Shown: positions 1-7,493 of the stretch, piece after piece
Position numbering within the stretch: the stretch's first letter is position 1
How the letters are laid out: each line of letters starts with the position of its first letter
Translations under genes and position numbers: made by a program
Notes under the pieces: generated by a model
Seen by the model: only the letters and a program-made list of their open reading frames with translations
Told to the model about the DNA's origin: nothing
The model's database searches: none
Source of the DNA: an uncultured Prevotellaceae bacterium
Lineage (GTDB): Bacteria; Bacteroidota; Bacteroidia; Bacteroidales; Bacteroidaceae
Direction of reading: 5' to 3'
Length of the DNA: 62,552 nucleotides
Assembly (NCBI GenBank): GCA_900316355.1
Contig: ONCQ01000024.1
Coordinates: 1-62,552, forward strand

Positions 1-3000
1 AAACGCTGCATTGTTGACATGGTAGAAACCGATGCGGTCGCCGTTATTGGCATCCAAGCCCATCACGTAGTTGGTGCCTGTTGCTGCGGTGCAATCGATG
101 GCAGCACCTAAGAATGTACCTGTCAGGACGTTGGTCGTAGCAGGAGCTGAGGCATAGCTGCTGCCGATGGTAGCCGTCACACTTGTTGCGCCCTCCGCAC
201 CAATCAGCAGGACAGGAGTTCCAGCAGTCACCGTCGTAGCGCCCGTGCCAGGAACGATATAATCACTCTCCTTTGTCGGAGCGTATGCCTTCACTTCATT
301 ACCACCGGCACCTGTCAGACCCGTGATTTCAAACGGCACACACAGCGTTGCATACCTGTGAGAGCCCTCGTTGTCGTTAGCAGCATTGAGAGGAATCTCG
401 ACGTTTGTTGCAGCCTCAAGAACCCACTGAGCTTTATTATCAGTATAATCAGAACCTGCTATTACGGCATTATCTTCGGTATCAACCGTATATATACCCT
501 TTGTAAGATAATCTGCATAACCACCTGTACCATTACCAAAGCATATTGCAAATGCAATCTGACCAGCAGAATTGCCAGGGAACCAGTTCACATACTTGTC
601 GGGGGTAGAGGTTATCCAGCCAACATGACCACCATGATTCGTTGCTGTCCAACCAAAGCCATAACCCTGATTGTACATATAGAGTTTGCCGTTACTATCT
701 TTGTCAAAAAGCCTGATAACAGTTGATGCGTCTGTACTGCTTCCATTAGCATAGACCCCTTTTGCTGAGGAATCCCATGCTCCTGTAGCAGTAGCTGTAA
801 GGTACTTATCCGTAGCCACATTCTTCAAACGGTAGAAGCCCTGACCAGGAACTACGCGTACTGAGATATTACCTGCCGAACTTGTTGACTGATCCCAAGA
901 TATATATCGAAGAATATACTCACCGGGAGCCACATCTCTAATAGAATATTCTTTATTTGACTGTGCTCCACCAGAATAGCCATCGTGATAGTCACCCTTA
1001 ACAACATTTCCAGTAGAAGGATCAATGAGGTCAACGCCAGCTACATCGATGCGATAATCACCAGCAGTGTAGGCAAATACAACTTCTACGGAGCTATTGT
1101 AGGTCGTCGCAATGTTAATCCGCTTGGTGTTGTAGCGATACGTTCTGCTGGGATTGTCAATTGCAGCGGGTGCATCATTCAACAAAGACCAAGGAGCAGT
1201 ATCAAAGTTCCATGTATCTGCATAGGGAGCAGCCACGGCCATAGCATAATTGACATAAATGATATCGCCATCAATGGTGACAGTCGGAGTATAACCTGAA
1301 ATTGTTGATACCGTCAAATCGCCTGTTGTCAGAGTTGTTGGAGCAACGAAATCGCTACCATTTGCATAAGCGTTACCGCTGTATGTGACAGTAGGAGCAC
1401 TCCCTTGTGGATAAATGATCTTCACCTTATAGAGCGCGTAACCAGAGCTTTCAACGAACTTGAAGTCGGTAGACCAGCCATTAGCTTGTGTTCTAGATTG
1501 TCCATAATATCCACCTCCTCCTGCAGTACCGAACTGATTACTACCATTGCTGGCGACAAAACGATCTAGTGTGCTGTTATACATTGAAATGTAAGGCCAC
1601 TCTGTTCCTTGGCTAAACGTCCATGTAGAGCCAGAAGCAGCTAACGTGAAACTTGTATAAACAATGTACTTCGTGAGGTCTGCTGCGCTCTGAAGAACAT
1701 AAGTATTACCACTCTTCCGCACAATCCACAAGTTATTCAGGGGTGTTGCAGAAGCATCAGCACCTATGGTCAAAGTGCCATCCTCATTCTTCAGGTAGGT
1801 TGTTTTACTCGGAGATTTTATATAATTCTGAATGGTATAAACCTTCCCTTCAGGAAGAACAACATTCGTCAAGAAACTGTTATATGCCGTATTTAGAGTT
1901 ACAAGGTCTGCAGTTACTTTTGATGAGGCATCAAAAACATCAATGGCAGCCTGCAACCTAGTGCGAGCCGTAGTTGTAGGATAGCCAACTCCCTCTGGTG
2001 CTGTAGAAAGTTTGGTGGTAATTGTGTTATAAGTCTCAGAGTAGTTTATATATACTACCTTGATGATTTTACGGTCGCTGTCAATCGTAACAGAAGGATC
2101 GGTCAAGTAACCATCAACTAGAGGAACTGTGAAGTCGCTAGCGCTTGGAGTAGCACTCAGGACAAACATGCCATTATTGGATTGAGCCGCTGTGCCACCT
2201 GAAATCAAAGCAGAACCATTATAAGTAACGGTGCCGCTTGTTGCCCCAGACATAACTACTTGCCAAGCGGTGTAACCTGTCAACTCATTTACAGCCCAAC
2301 GACAATTCCAATTACCCTTTGCGTCTTTTGGGGCAGGTAATCCATCGTAATTACCAGAATACATATTGACCTTACCATCATCACATTGAGCTACTTGAGC
2401 AGAATAAGGTCGACTACTATTGTCCGTTGCGTTTGGCCACTTTCTAATGAAGTCAAAGTAAGGAGATTCGGCAGGAGTTCCACTATATGTATAATAGCTA
2501 TAGAAAGAAGATGATGAATTCAAGAACAAGTAATTCGTTTCACTTGTTCCGAATGATTGGTAGTTCAGATAATTACCATCAGCTTCAGCTTTCTGAAGTC
2601 GGTAAAGTGCTTCACCGCTGTCGTCTAATCCGTTTTGACGCAAAATGAAATACTGAGGTGTCTGGCCCGAAGTAGCACTATAAACCTTAGCACTACCATT
2701 GCTGTTATACAAAGGATATTCCTTATTATCAGACGGCACATTATACAGTGCCACCACCTTGCGGTCAGCCACAGGTGAGCCACTGCCACCAGCCAACACG
2801 ATTCCCCAGCCAGAGTTGCTATTATCATAATCATAGAAGCCCATGGTGTTTGAAGTATTGGCAGATGTGCCACCATGCCAGTTCCATGACATATTTGCTA
2901 CAGTTTTATCCGTATTGAAGGGGCGAACATCATAGTATTTGCTATCGGTATTGTCAGCTGCGATATTCCAAGGCACAGAAGGTTTATCTGCGACTAAGCT

Positions 3001-3315
3001 AATTTTATTCTTTCCTTCTGAATAGCTTTCCGCCGCGGTGTATGTCACCCATTTCCCTTCGAAGATGCTATAGATATAATAGCCATTGGTGTAGTCACCT
3101 GAATTATCTGCGAAGAAAGCAAAGAGTCCATAATCTGCGCCCGAATTGGTCGCATTGGTCGTATTTCCCAAATAGTAAGTTGAAGCATTACGGCAGAATA
3201 TCTTATACTGATATTCGGCACTGGCACTCTCTGTTGTAGAAACCTTGAGGCCATCTGCCCACGCCCCGCTGATACCTGTCAGCAGGACACAAAATAAAAG
3301 TAAAAGTTTTTTCAT
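1..3315 (-). CDS. Giant secreted multi-repeat surface protein (5' part, runs off window)
   Basis: The frame is open on the - strand from an ATG at 3315 to base 1 without a stop, so at least 1105 codons are visible and the C-terminus is missing. It starts MKKLLLLFCVLLTGISGAWA, a clear Sec signal peptide. The body is rich in Tyr, Ser, Thr, Asn and Gly. It repeats short units such as TVTYNGSAL and TVTYSGNAYANGSDF followed by TVTIDGDIIYVNY. The last visible part (YATLCVPFEITG, then TAGTPVLLIGAEGA) is of a kind I have seen before the sorting tail of large Prevotella exported proteins. I recognise no catalytic motif. An adhesin or extracellular binding role is inference only. A TAAATTTG promoter element lies about 100 bp upstream. 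Confidence 0.85.
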   Translation of the reverse strand, partial: MKKLLLLFCVLLTGISGAWADGLKVSTTESASAEYQYKIFCRNASTYYLGNTTNATNSGADYGLFAFFADNSGDYTNGYYIYSIFEGKWVTYTAAESYSEGKNKISLVADKPSVPWNIAADNTDSKYYDVRPFNTDKTVANMSWNWHGGTSANTSNTMGFYDYDNSNSGWGIVLAGGSGSPVADRKVVALYNVPSDNKEYPLYNSNGSAKVYSATSGQTPQYFILRQNGLDDSGEALYRLQKAEADGNYLNYQSFGTSETNYLFLNSSSSFYSYYTYSGTPAESPYFDFIRKWPNATDNSSRPYSAQVAQCDDGKVNMYSGNYDGLPAPKDAKGNWNCRWAVNELTGYTAWQVVMSGATSGTVTYNGSALISGGTAAQSNNGMFVLSATPSASDFTVPLVDGYLTDPSVTIDSDRKIIKVVYINYSETYNTITTKLSTAPEGVGYPTTTARTRLQAAIDVFDASSKVTADLVTLNTAYNSFLTNVVLPEGKVYTIQNYIKSPSKTTYLKNEDGTLTIGADASATPLNNLWIVRKSGNTYVLQSAADLTKYIVYTSFTLAASGSTWTFSQGTEWPYISMYNSTLDRFVASNGSNQFGTAGGGGYYGQSRTQANGWSTDFKFVESSGYALYKVKIIYPQGSAPTVTYSGNAYANGSDFVAPTTLTTGDLTVSTISGYTPTVTIDGDIIYVNYAMAVAAPYADTWNFDTAPWSLLNDAPAAIDNPSRTYRYNTKRINIATTYNSSVEVVFAYTAGDYRIDVAGVDLIDPSTGNVVKGDYHDGYSGGAQSNKEYSIRDVAPGEYILRYISWDQSTSSAGNISVRVVPGQGFYRLKNVATDKYLTATATGAWDSSAKGVYANGSSTDASTVIRLFDKDSNGKLYMYNQGYGFGWTATNHGGHVGWITSTPDKYVNWFPGNSAGQIAFAICFGNGTGGYADYLTKGIYTVDTEDNAVIAGSDYTDNKAQWVLEAATNVEIPLNAANDNEGSHRYATLCVPFEITGLTGAGGNEVKAYAPTKESDYIVPGTGATTVTAGTPVLLIGAEGATSVTATIGSSYASAPATTNVLTGTFLGAAIDCTAATGTNYVMGLDANNGDRIGFYHVNNAAF

Positions 3316-3413
3316 AAGGTTTTTTATTTAGTAATAGTTTGTAGTTTCGTAAGAGTAGTAATAGTTGTTTGCGTGGTGCATCATGCGCGCGCACGCATGC
3401 CGCATTAGCGGCG

Positions 3414-3421
3414 CAAATTTA
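3414..3421 (-). promoter_or_regulatory. -7 element TAAATTTG for the giant secreted protein
   Basis: Matches the Bacteroidetes -7 consensus TAnnTTTG. It implies a leader of roughly 95 nt before the ATG at 3315. No clear -33 TTTG was seen. Confidence 0.45.
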
Positions 3422-3570
3422 CAGAAAAGGTGGATGCGGAGGCTAAAAAAAGAACAGAAAAGTGCGTATTTCTATGCTTTTTGTTCACAAATGAGTGTAA
3501 CATCGCCACGCAAAACAGGGAAAATGAACTGCTCACTAAAAAGGACAAGAAACGGGCAGGCGATTGGCTT

Positions 3571-3930
3571 TTGGCTCTTTAATCCCTAATCTTTATTTTT
3601 ATCAAGAATTAGAGAATTAGATAATTAGAGAATTATTTGTGCTCGGCAGACGAGATAGAATTGTTGAGAATTGGAGAATCTCGGCGAAGCGCTGCGCGGG
3701 CTTCGAAAGAGAATCTGGTGTACGAGATTACATTCGCGTCAGGCATTTTGGGCATGCATTCTGGATTGCAATCTGAGCATGCATTCGGCACCTGCGCAGC
3801 GTGCCGCACAATTCGTCTAATTCTTATCAAATCTGTTTAATCCGTGTAATCTGTAGCGAAAAACGAATTCGTCTAATTCTTATCAAATTCCCATTGCGAG
3901 AAAAATTCTCTAATTCTTGATAAAAAACAT
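3571..3930. repeat. AT-rich dispersed element with ATCAAGAATTAGAG ends, copy 1
   Basis: This stretch without a gene begins with a 'ggctctttaatccctaatct' block, then ATCAAGAATTAGAGAATTAG. A GC-rich core with CGGCGAAGCGCTGCGCGGG follows, and it ends with TCTAATTCTTGAT. About 130 bp of the left half (3562-3712) recurs in inverted orientation at 5932-6060, differing mainly by one extra AATTAG unit. A second module (GCATTCGGCACCTG, 3780-3806) recurs inverted near 5807. I see no gene in 3316-4201. Confidence 0.8.
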
Positions 3931-3975
3931 TGAGCTCTTGAACTTTTAAGCCGTAAGCTTTTGCATAATAGTTTT

Positions 3976-4073
3976 CCCTAAAATCATCACAATCCTCACA
4001 CAGACACCTTACAAACTCATAATCTTGCAGTTACAGTGTGAGGATTCGTGTGAGGATTGTGAGGATTTTAGGG
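3976..4073. repeat. 26-bp inverted repeat with 46-bp spacer
   Basis: Left arm 3976-4001 begins CCCTAAAATC and ends CCTCACAC. Right arm 4048-4073 is its reverse complement with one mismatch. A third half-copy (GTGTGAGGATT) sits at 4036-4046. There is no T-run after either arm, so a terminator role is not evident. Confidence 0.75.
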
Positions 4074-4142
4074 ACCTAAATTGGACAGACCAAGCGGCAG
4101 AGCCTGCCGATGTGCTCCGCACGAAGTTAAGCTATTTCGAAT

Positions 4143-4160
4143 TTTGCCACTGGTGGCAAA
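4143..4160. repeat. Perfect palindrome TTTGCCACTGGTGGCAAA
   Basis: An 18-bp perfect palindrome just downstream of the DUF3990 cassette. The same core occurs at 5283-5302 and 58972-58991. Confidence 0.8.
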
Positions 4161-4201
4161 TGCTTTAAGACTGCACGAACATCCCGGTCTTTACTTTTTG
4201 T

Positions 4202-4441
4202 TTATTGCCCCTCAATATTCTTAGTTTCCTCTAATTCGCTATCGAGGAAACTATAAACATAACCTGAGCTTTGGAAGTAGAGCCCTGTCTTAGGGTCAGA
4301 GAGTTTCTCAAAGAGGCGTGAGGTATAGACGGCATCGAAGGCCTCCTGCATCGTAAGACCGCGTTCATCTATCAGACGAGCGATGAGATCTTTCACAATC
4401 TCATCTTTCATGTTCTGGAATTCAGCCTGCGATACGTTCAT
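4202..4441 (-). CDS. Small acidic protein of the DUF3990/DUF3791 cassette, function unknown
   Basis: This 79-residue protein starts MNVSQAEFQNMKDEIVKDL and contains a segment reading FEKLSDPKTGLYFQSSGYVY. It is soluble and acidic, with no signal peptide or membrane segment. The start codon overlaps the end of the upstream DUF3990 gene by 4 bp, so translation is probably coupled. In my recollection such small proteins accompany DUF3990 and DUF3791 genes in Bacteroidales and Clostridia. A chaperone or antitoxin-like role is inferred from this arrangement only; no function is shown by the sequence. Confidence 0.75.
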   Translation of the reverse strand: MNVSQAEFQNMKDEIVKDLIARLIDERGLTMQEAFDAVYTSRLFEKLSDPKTGLYFQSSGYVYSFLDSELEETKNIEGQ

Positions 4442-4908
4442 AGCTTTTGGAGTTTGTCAATAGCCCGCTGGGTGCAGAAGGCGTATTGGAAGGTAATACC
4501 TTTGATGTACTGGATGCGGCGCAAAAATTCGTCGAAGGTGATGTAGCCCTGCTTGAATCGGGCGACCTGTGCTCCGACACGGTCGTTGGCGACGGGACCA
4601 TAGACGATGTCGTAGTCGTGGAGCGTCCGTCCGTGCGGTTCGGCGCGGTGGTTATAGACGAAGTGCGCCCACTCCTCGGTGTAGGACTCGAAGCGCTTGC
4701 AACGGAACTTCTGGAAGAGCGCCTCGTCAAACTCATAAACATTAACAACGGGCTCGGCATCTTCAAATTCAGCGCGGAATTGGGCCATCTCCAACGCCTG
4801 CTGTCGGTCATCTGAGAGGTAGAAAGCACGGCCGAAGTCCTTATTAGGTTTCGACAGAGCGAGCTTGATTATCGCAATATCGATGGTGGAGCCGTGATAA
4901 AGTTTCAT
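4438..4908 (-). CDS. DUF3990 domain protein, possible ADP-ribosyltransferase-fold enzyme
   Basis: This 156-residue protein begins MKLYHGSTIDIAIIKLALS. It then shows KPNKDFGRAFYLSDDRQQA, the conserved DUF3990 pattern of an N-terminal LYHGS and a DFGxxFYLS segment. From memory, DUF3990 is placed with the ADP-ribosyl fold families; I could not check this. A central segment, VNVYEFDEALF, is typical of the family. It overlaps the genes on both sides by 4 bp, so three genes form one translation unit. An NAD-dependent toxin or modifying enzyme, with the two small neighbours as partners, is an inference. The cassette is bracketed by inverted copies of a dispersed repeat. Confidence 0.8.
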   Translation of the reverse strand: MKLYHGSTIDIAIIKLALSKPNKDFGRAFYLSDDRQQALEMAQFRAEFEDAEPVVNVYEFDEALFQKFRCKRFESYTEEWAHFVYNHRAEPHGRTLHDYDIVYGPVANDRVGAQVARFKQGYITFDEFLRRIQYIKGITFQYAFCTQRAIDKLQKL

Positions 4909-5126
4909 AGCGTACCTCCTTTCCTCTGGCAGTAGGTTTGCAGCGTCTGTAGATTCTCTTCAAGCGAAAGGGTGTGCATAATGCCATAGTGCTTCTCGCA
5001 GAGAGCCAATGCACCATAGCGGCTGAGATAGCGATAGGCTTCAGCTTCGCTAATCTTGCTATGTGCAGCAAAGGCTGCTACAAGCAAGACGAGGTACTCA
5101 ATCTTATTGAGAATGGATGCTGCCAT
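4905..5126 (-). CDS. DUF3791 family small protein
   Basis: The frame is open from an ATG at 5147, but the TAnnTTTG promoter at 5145-5152 overlaps that codon. I therefore start at MAASILNKIEYLVLLV (5126), giving 73 residues. The pattern EYLVLLVAAFAA, a tyrosine-rich helix (AEAYRYLSRYGAL) and IMHTLSLEENLQTLQTY matches my memory of DUF3791, a helical family often found beside DUF3990. It is the first gene of the three-gene unit and overlaps the next by 4 bp. Function is unknown; a partner role to the DUF3990 protein is inferred from position. Confidence 0.75.
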   Translation of the reverse strand: MAASILNKIEYLVLLVAAFAAHSKISEAEAYRYLSRYGALALCEKHYGIMHTLSLEENLQTLQTYCQRKGGTL

Positions 5127-5144
5127 AGTTTTGGTTTTTCGCCG

Positions 5145-5152
5145 CAAACATA
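5145..5152 (-). promoter_or_regulatory. -7 element TATGTTTG for the DUF3791-DUF3990 unit
   Basis: TAnnTTTG match 19 bp before the preferred ATG at 5126. It overlaps the alternative ATG at 5147, which is why the shorter start was chosen. Confidence 0.5.
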
Positions 5153-5282
5153 CGAAATCTTTTTTAATTATGTTCTCTTTTACCTGTTAAAGATGCAAAA
5201 AGTGGATGATTATGCACCGATTTTGTAACCACGGTCTGCTGAAACGAAGGTGAACAGCTATTATTTTCCATGGAGCAAATCG

Positions 5283-5366
5283 TTTTGCCACTGGTGGCAA
5301 AAGGTTGTCCCATATATGGGACGCGCGTGTCCCATGCATGGGACACGGCTGTACCACCTATGGGAC
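5283..5366. repeat. Cluster of perfect palindromes (GCCACTGGTGGC and GTCCCA/TGGGAC types)
   Basis: Palindromes are TTTTGCCACTGGTGGCAAAA (5283-5302), GTCCCATATATGGGAC (5307-5322) and GTGTCCCATGCATGGGACAC (5327-5346). A degenerate fourth copy (ACCACCTATGGGACAC) ends near 5366. No gene is seen in 5153-6060; short open frames here are artefacts of the repeats. Confidence 0.8.
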
Positions 5367-5590
5367 ACGGCGTCACGACGTATGGTGTCAGTCGTAAGGA
5401 GGCGTCATGCGGCCATCGGTCACCTTTGTTTTTGGCCGTGGCATTTGCTGTACTATGCCATTTTCGGCATGAAACCTACACCTTTTTGGCTAACTGCCAC
5501 CGAAACTGCCACCCATGTTAAGCCCAATGTATCAGCGCCTTATAATACCCTGGTGGCAGTTTTGCAGTTTTTTTGGGGGAAAAATATTGG

Positions 5591-5686
5591 AAGCCCCCGA
5601 GCCCCCTAAAGGGGAGCGTTGAAAGCCCCCGAGCCCCCTAAAGGGGAGCGTTGAAAGCCCCCGAGCCCCCTAAAGGGGAGCGTTGG
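5591..5686. repeat. Three tandem 32-bp GC-rich units
   Basis: Three head-to-tail units beginning AAGCCCCCGAGCCCCCTAAA and ending GGGGAGCGTTGA (5591-5622, 5623-5654, 5655-5686). They differ only at the last base. The C-run/G-run make-up relates them to the GC-rich arms found in the gcv genes. A GTGAAAA heptamer array follows at 5693-5722. Confidence 0.85.
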
Positions 5687-5730
5687 GGGGAGTGAAAAGT
5701 GAAAAATGAAAAGTGAAAAATTCAAGTTTC

Positions 5731-6057
5731 GGATGTAAACAACTTGTTGTCTGTCAAGTATTTTATTTCTATCAAGAATTAGAGAATTAGAGAATTAGAG
5801 AATATTGCGGCACGCTACGCAGGTGCCGAATGCCTACCCCGAATGCCTGTTCCACTCTCGAAGCCCGCGCAACGCTTCGCAGAAAAGAATTCGTGAAATT
5901 CGTCTAATTCGTTGTGAAAAAAATACTTTCCTTCGAAGCCTGCGTAGCGCTTCGCCGAGATTCTCCAATTCTCAACAATTCTATCTCGTCTGCCGAGCAC
6001 AAATAATTCTCTAATTCTTGATAAAAAAAAAGATTAGGGATTAAAGAGCCAAAAGCC
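5731..6057. repeat. AT-rich dispersed element, copy 2 (inverted relative to copy 1)
   Basis: It begins CAAGTTTCGGATGT and carries ATCAAGAATTAGAG repeats near 5770. The GC-rich modules appear in the opposite orientation to copy 1, and it ends CTAATTCTTGATAAAA...GATTAGGG. The left 60 bp recur inverted at 40015-40073. It lies between the palindrome cluster and the S4 gene. Confidence 0.8.
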
Positions 6058-6063
6058 AACAGC

Positions 6064-6618
6064 CTACTCGTCGTCGAGGTCGAAGTCGAAGTCGGCGAAG
6101 AAGGTGGGGGTGTTGGCGGTTTGGGCGTCGAAGTCGTCGAGGGCGCGACGGTCCTTCTTGGTGGGGCGCCCTGTGCCGCGGGCACGTCCGATGAAGCCGC
6201 TGATGCGGTTCATCTCCAGGAGTTCATACTGCTCGGGGGCCGTGACATTCTCCAGTATCTCGGGGATGAGCTTGGCGCCCACGCGGTGCTCGATGGCCTG
6301 GAGGACACGGAAGCTGTAGGTGATGGGCGGCTTGCGGACATCGATGACATCGCCGACCTTCACCATTCGTGAGGGCTTCATCTGCACGCCGCCGATAGCC
6401 ACCTGCCCTTTCTTGCAGGCGGCAGCGGCTATGCTGCGCGTCTTGAAGATGCGGGCGGCCCAGAGGAAACGGTCCAAACGGGCAGACCCTCCCCCGGCAG
6501 ACCCACCCCCAACCCCTCCCGTGAGGGAGGGGAGAGGCTGGCGCGAAGATGATGGGCGCGAAGATGATGAGCGCGAAGATGATGGGCGCGAGGTTTGTTT
6601 ATTGTTATTGTGATACAT
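6064..6618 (-). CDS. S4-domain RNA-binding protein (Hsp15/HslR-like)
   Basis: The conserved S4 domain begins ARLDRFLWAARIFKTRSIAA, continues with CKKGQVAIGG and VKVGDVIDV, and is followed by a basic helix ending GRPTKKDRRAL. Proteins of this type bind structured rRNA; Hsp15 rescues stalled 50S subunits. I start at MYHNNNK (6618) because residues upstream of it are encoded by repeat DNA. The first 45 residues are not S4. They contain an SSSRP tract from a 15-bp tandem repeat (6541-6590) and a Gly-rich stretch, PSLTGGVGGGSAGGGSA, from a GC-rich palindromic arm. It closes the rplY - pth - S4 operon. The acidic tail FADFDFDLDDE is another low-complexity addition. Confidence 0.85.
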   Translation of the reverse strand: MYHNNNKQTSRPSSSRSSSSRPSSSRQPLPSLTGGVGGGSAGGGSARLDRFLWAARIFKTRSIAAAACKKGQVAIGGVQMKPSRMVKVGDVIDVRKPPITYSFRVLQAIEHRVGAKLIPEILENVTAPEQYELLEMNRISGFIGRARGTGRPTKKDRRALDDFDAQTANTPTFFADFDFDLDDE

Positions 6619-6699
6619 TGAGGACTGGAAAGTCTCCCCTTGGGGAGATTTAGAGGGGGGCACTCCCCTCCCTCACGGGAGGGGTTAGGGGTGGGTCTT
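6499..6699. repeat. Inverted pair of GC-rich arms around the S4 gene start
   Basis: Arm 6499-6538 (AGACCCACCCCCAACCCCTC...) lies inside the S4 coding region. Arm 6661-6699 is its near-perfect reverse complement, with the same CGTGAG apex, and contains the pth stop codon. The S4 start codon (6618) lies between them. A second-type copy (GTCTCCCCTTGGGGAGATTT) sits at 6627-6659. Confidence 0.85.
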
Positions 6700-7278
6700 T
6701 CTATTTAGCTGATTCATGGCCATCTGTATGCCGGCGAGGCAGAAGGTCTTGATGGCGGCGGTGGTTTGCTTGGTGCACTCGGGGATGAGGGCTTCCTCCT
6801 CGGGGGGTATCTTGCCGAGGACGAAGTCCACCTGCTGGCCTTTGTAGAAGTCGCTGCCGATGCCAAAACGCAGACGGGCATACTGCTGTGTGCCGAGGAT
6901 CTGGGCGATGTGCTTGAGGCCGTTGTGACCGGCGTCGCTGCCGCCGGGCTTCAGGCGCAGCTGTCCGAAGGGCAGGGCGAGGTCATCGACGCAGATGAGG
7001 AGGTGGTCCAGTTCTATCTTCTCCTGCTGCATCCAGTAGCGCACGGCATTGCCGCTGAGGTTCATGAAGGTGCTGGGCTTGAGGAGGATGAGCTGGCGAC
7101 CCTTGACGCTGATGCGGGTGACGAAGCCGTAGCGCTTGTCCTCCCACACGGTGGGCTTCCCCTTCTCTTCATTGACAGATGCCGCCAGGGCATCTACGAC
7201 GCGGAAGCCGATGTTGTGGCGCGTGCCCTCGTAGTCAGGGCCTATGTTACCGAGGCCGACGATCAAGAATTTTTCCAT
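6685..7278 (-). CDS. pth: Peptidyl-tRNA hydrolase
   Basis: Pth cleaves peptidyl-tRNA released from stalled ribosomes. The sequence [20 protein letters not shown] leads to the catalytic His in TRHNIGF. Asn sites are in [14 protein letters not shown] and AGHNGLKHI, and the active-site Asp is in [10 protein letters not shown]. From MEKF at 7278 the protein is 197 residues, normal for the family. The frame stays open upstream to an ATG at 7359 ([12 protein letters not shown]), adding 27 residues partly encoded by a GC-rich arm at 7281-7320, which ends 2 bp before the ATG at 7278. I prefer the shorter start. The last four residues (KTHP) and the stop codon come from another arm. It lies between rplY and the S4 gene. 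Confidence 0.93.
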   Translation of the reverse strand: MEKFLIVGLGNIGPDYEGTRHNIGFRVVDALAASVNEEKGKPTVWEDKRYGFVTRISVKGRQLILLKPSTFMNLSGNAVRYWMQQEKIELDHLLICVDDLALPFGQLRLKPGGSDAGHNGLKHIAQILGTQQYARLRFGIGSDFYKGQQVDFVLGKIPPEEEALIPECTKQTTAAIKTFCLAGIQMAMNQLNRKTHP

Positions 7279-7280
7279 AG

Positions 7281-7493
7281 GACTCTCCCCCAGCCCCTCC
7301 CTATGTGCAGGGAGGGGAGTATTCACCTTTGCGAAAAGTTTTTTTATGAAGGAGAACATCGTATGGGGGTATTATTGTTTATCGTATTGATTCAATTAAA
7401 TAAAGAACAAAGACGCAAAGTCTTCACATCCCTTGCGCCTTTGTTGTTAGTATAAACTCCCCTCCCTGCTTAGGGAGGGGTTGGGGGTGGGTC
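7281..7493. repeat. Inverted pair of GC-rich arms flanking the rplY-pth gap
   Basis: Arm 7281-7320 abuts the preferred pth start. Arm 7456-7493 abuts the rplY stop codon (7494-7496). They are inverted copies with related apexes (CTATGTGCAG and CTGCTTAG read inverted). The 135 bp between them contain no gene. Confidence 0.8.

Noticed and set aside
5164-5609. Open frames of 70-119 codons over the palindrome cluster
   Set aside because: They read through palindromes on both strands, and the same peptide-like strings arise from the copy at 58.9 kb, so they are repeat artefacts.
5591-5686. Possible CRISPR array
   Set aside because: The units are contiguous with no spacers, and no cas gene is present in the window.
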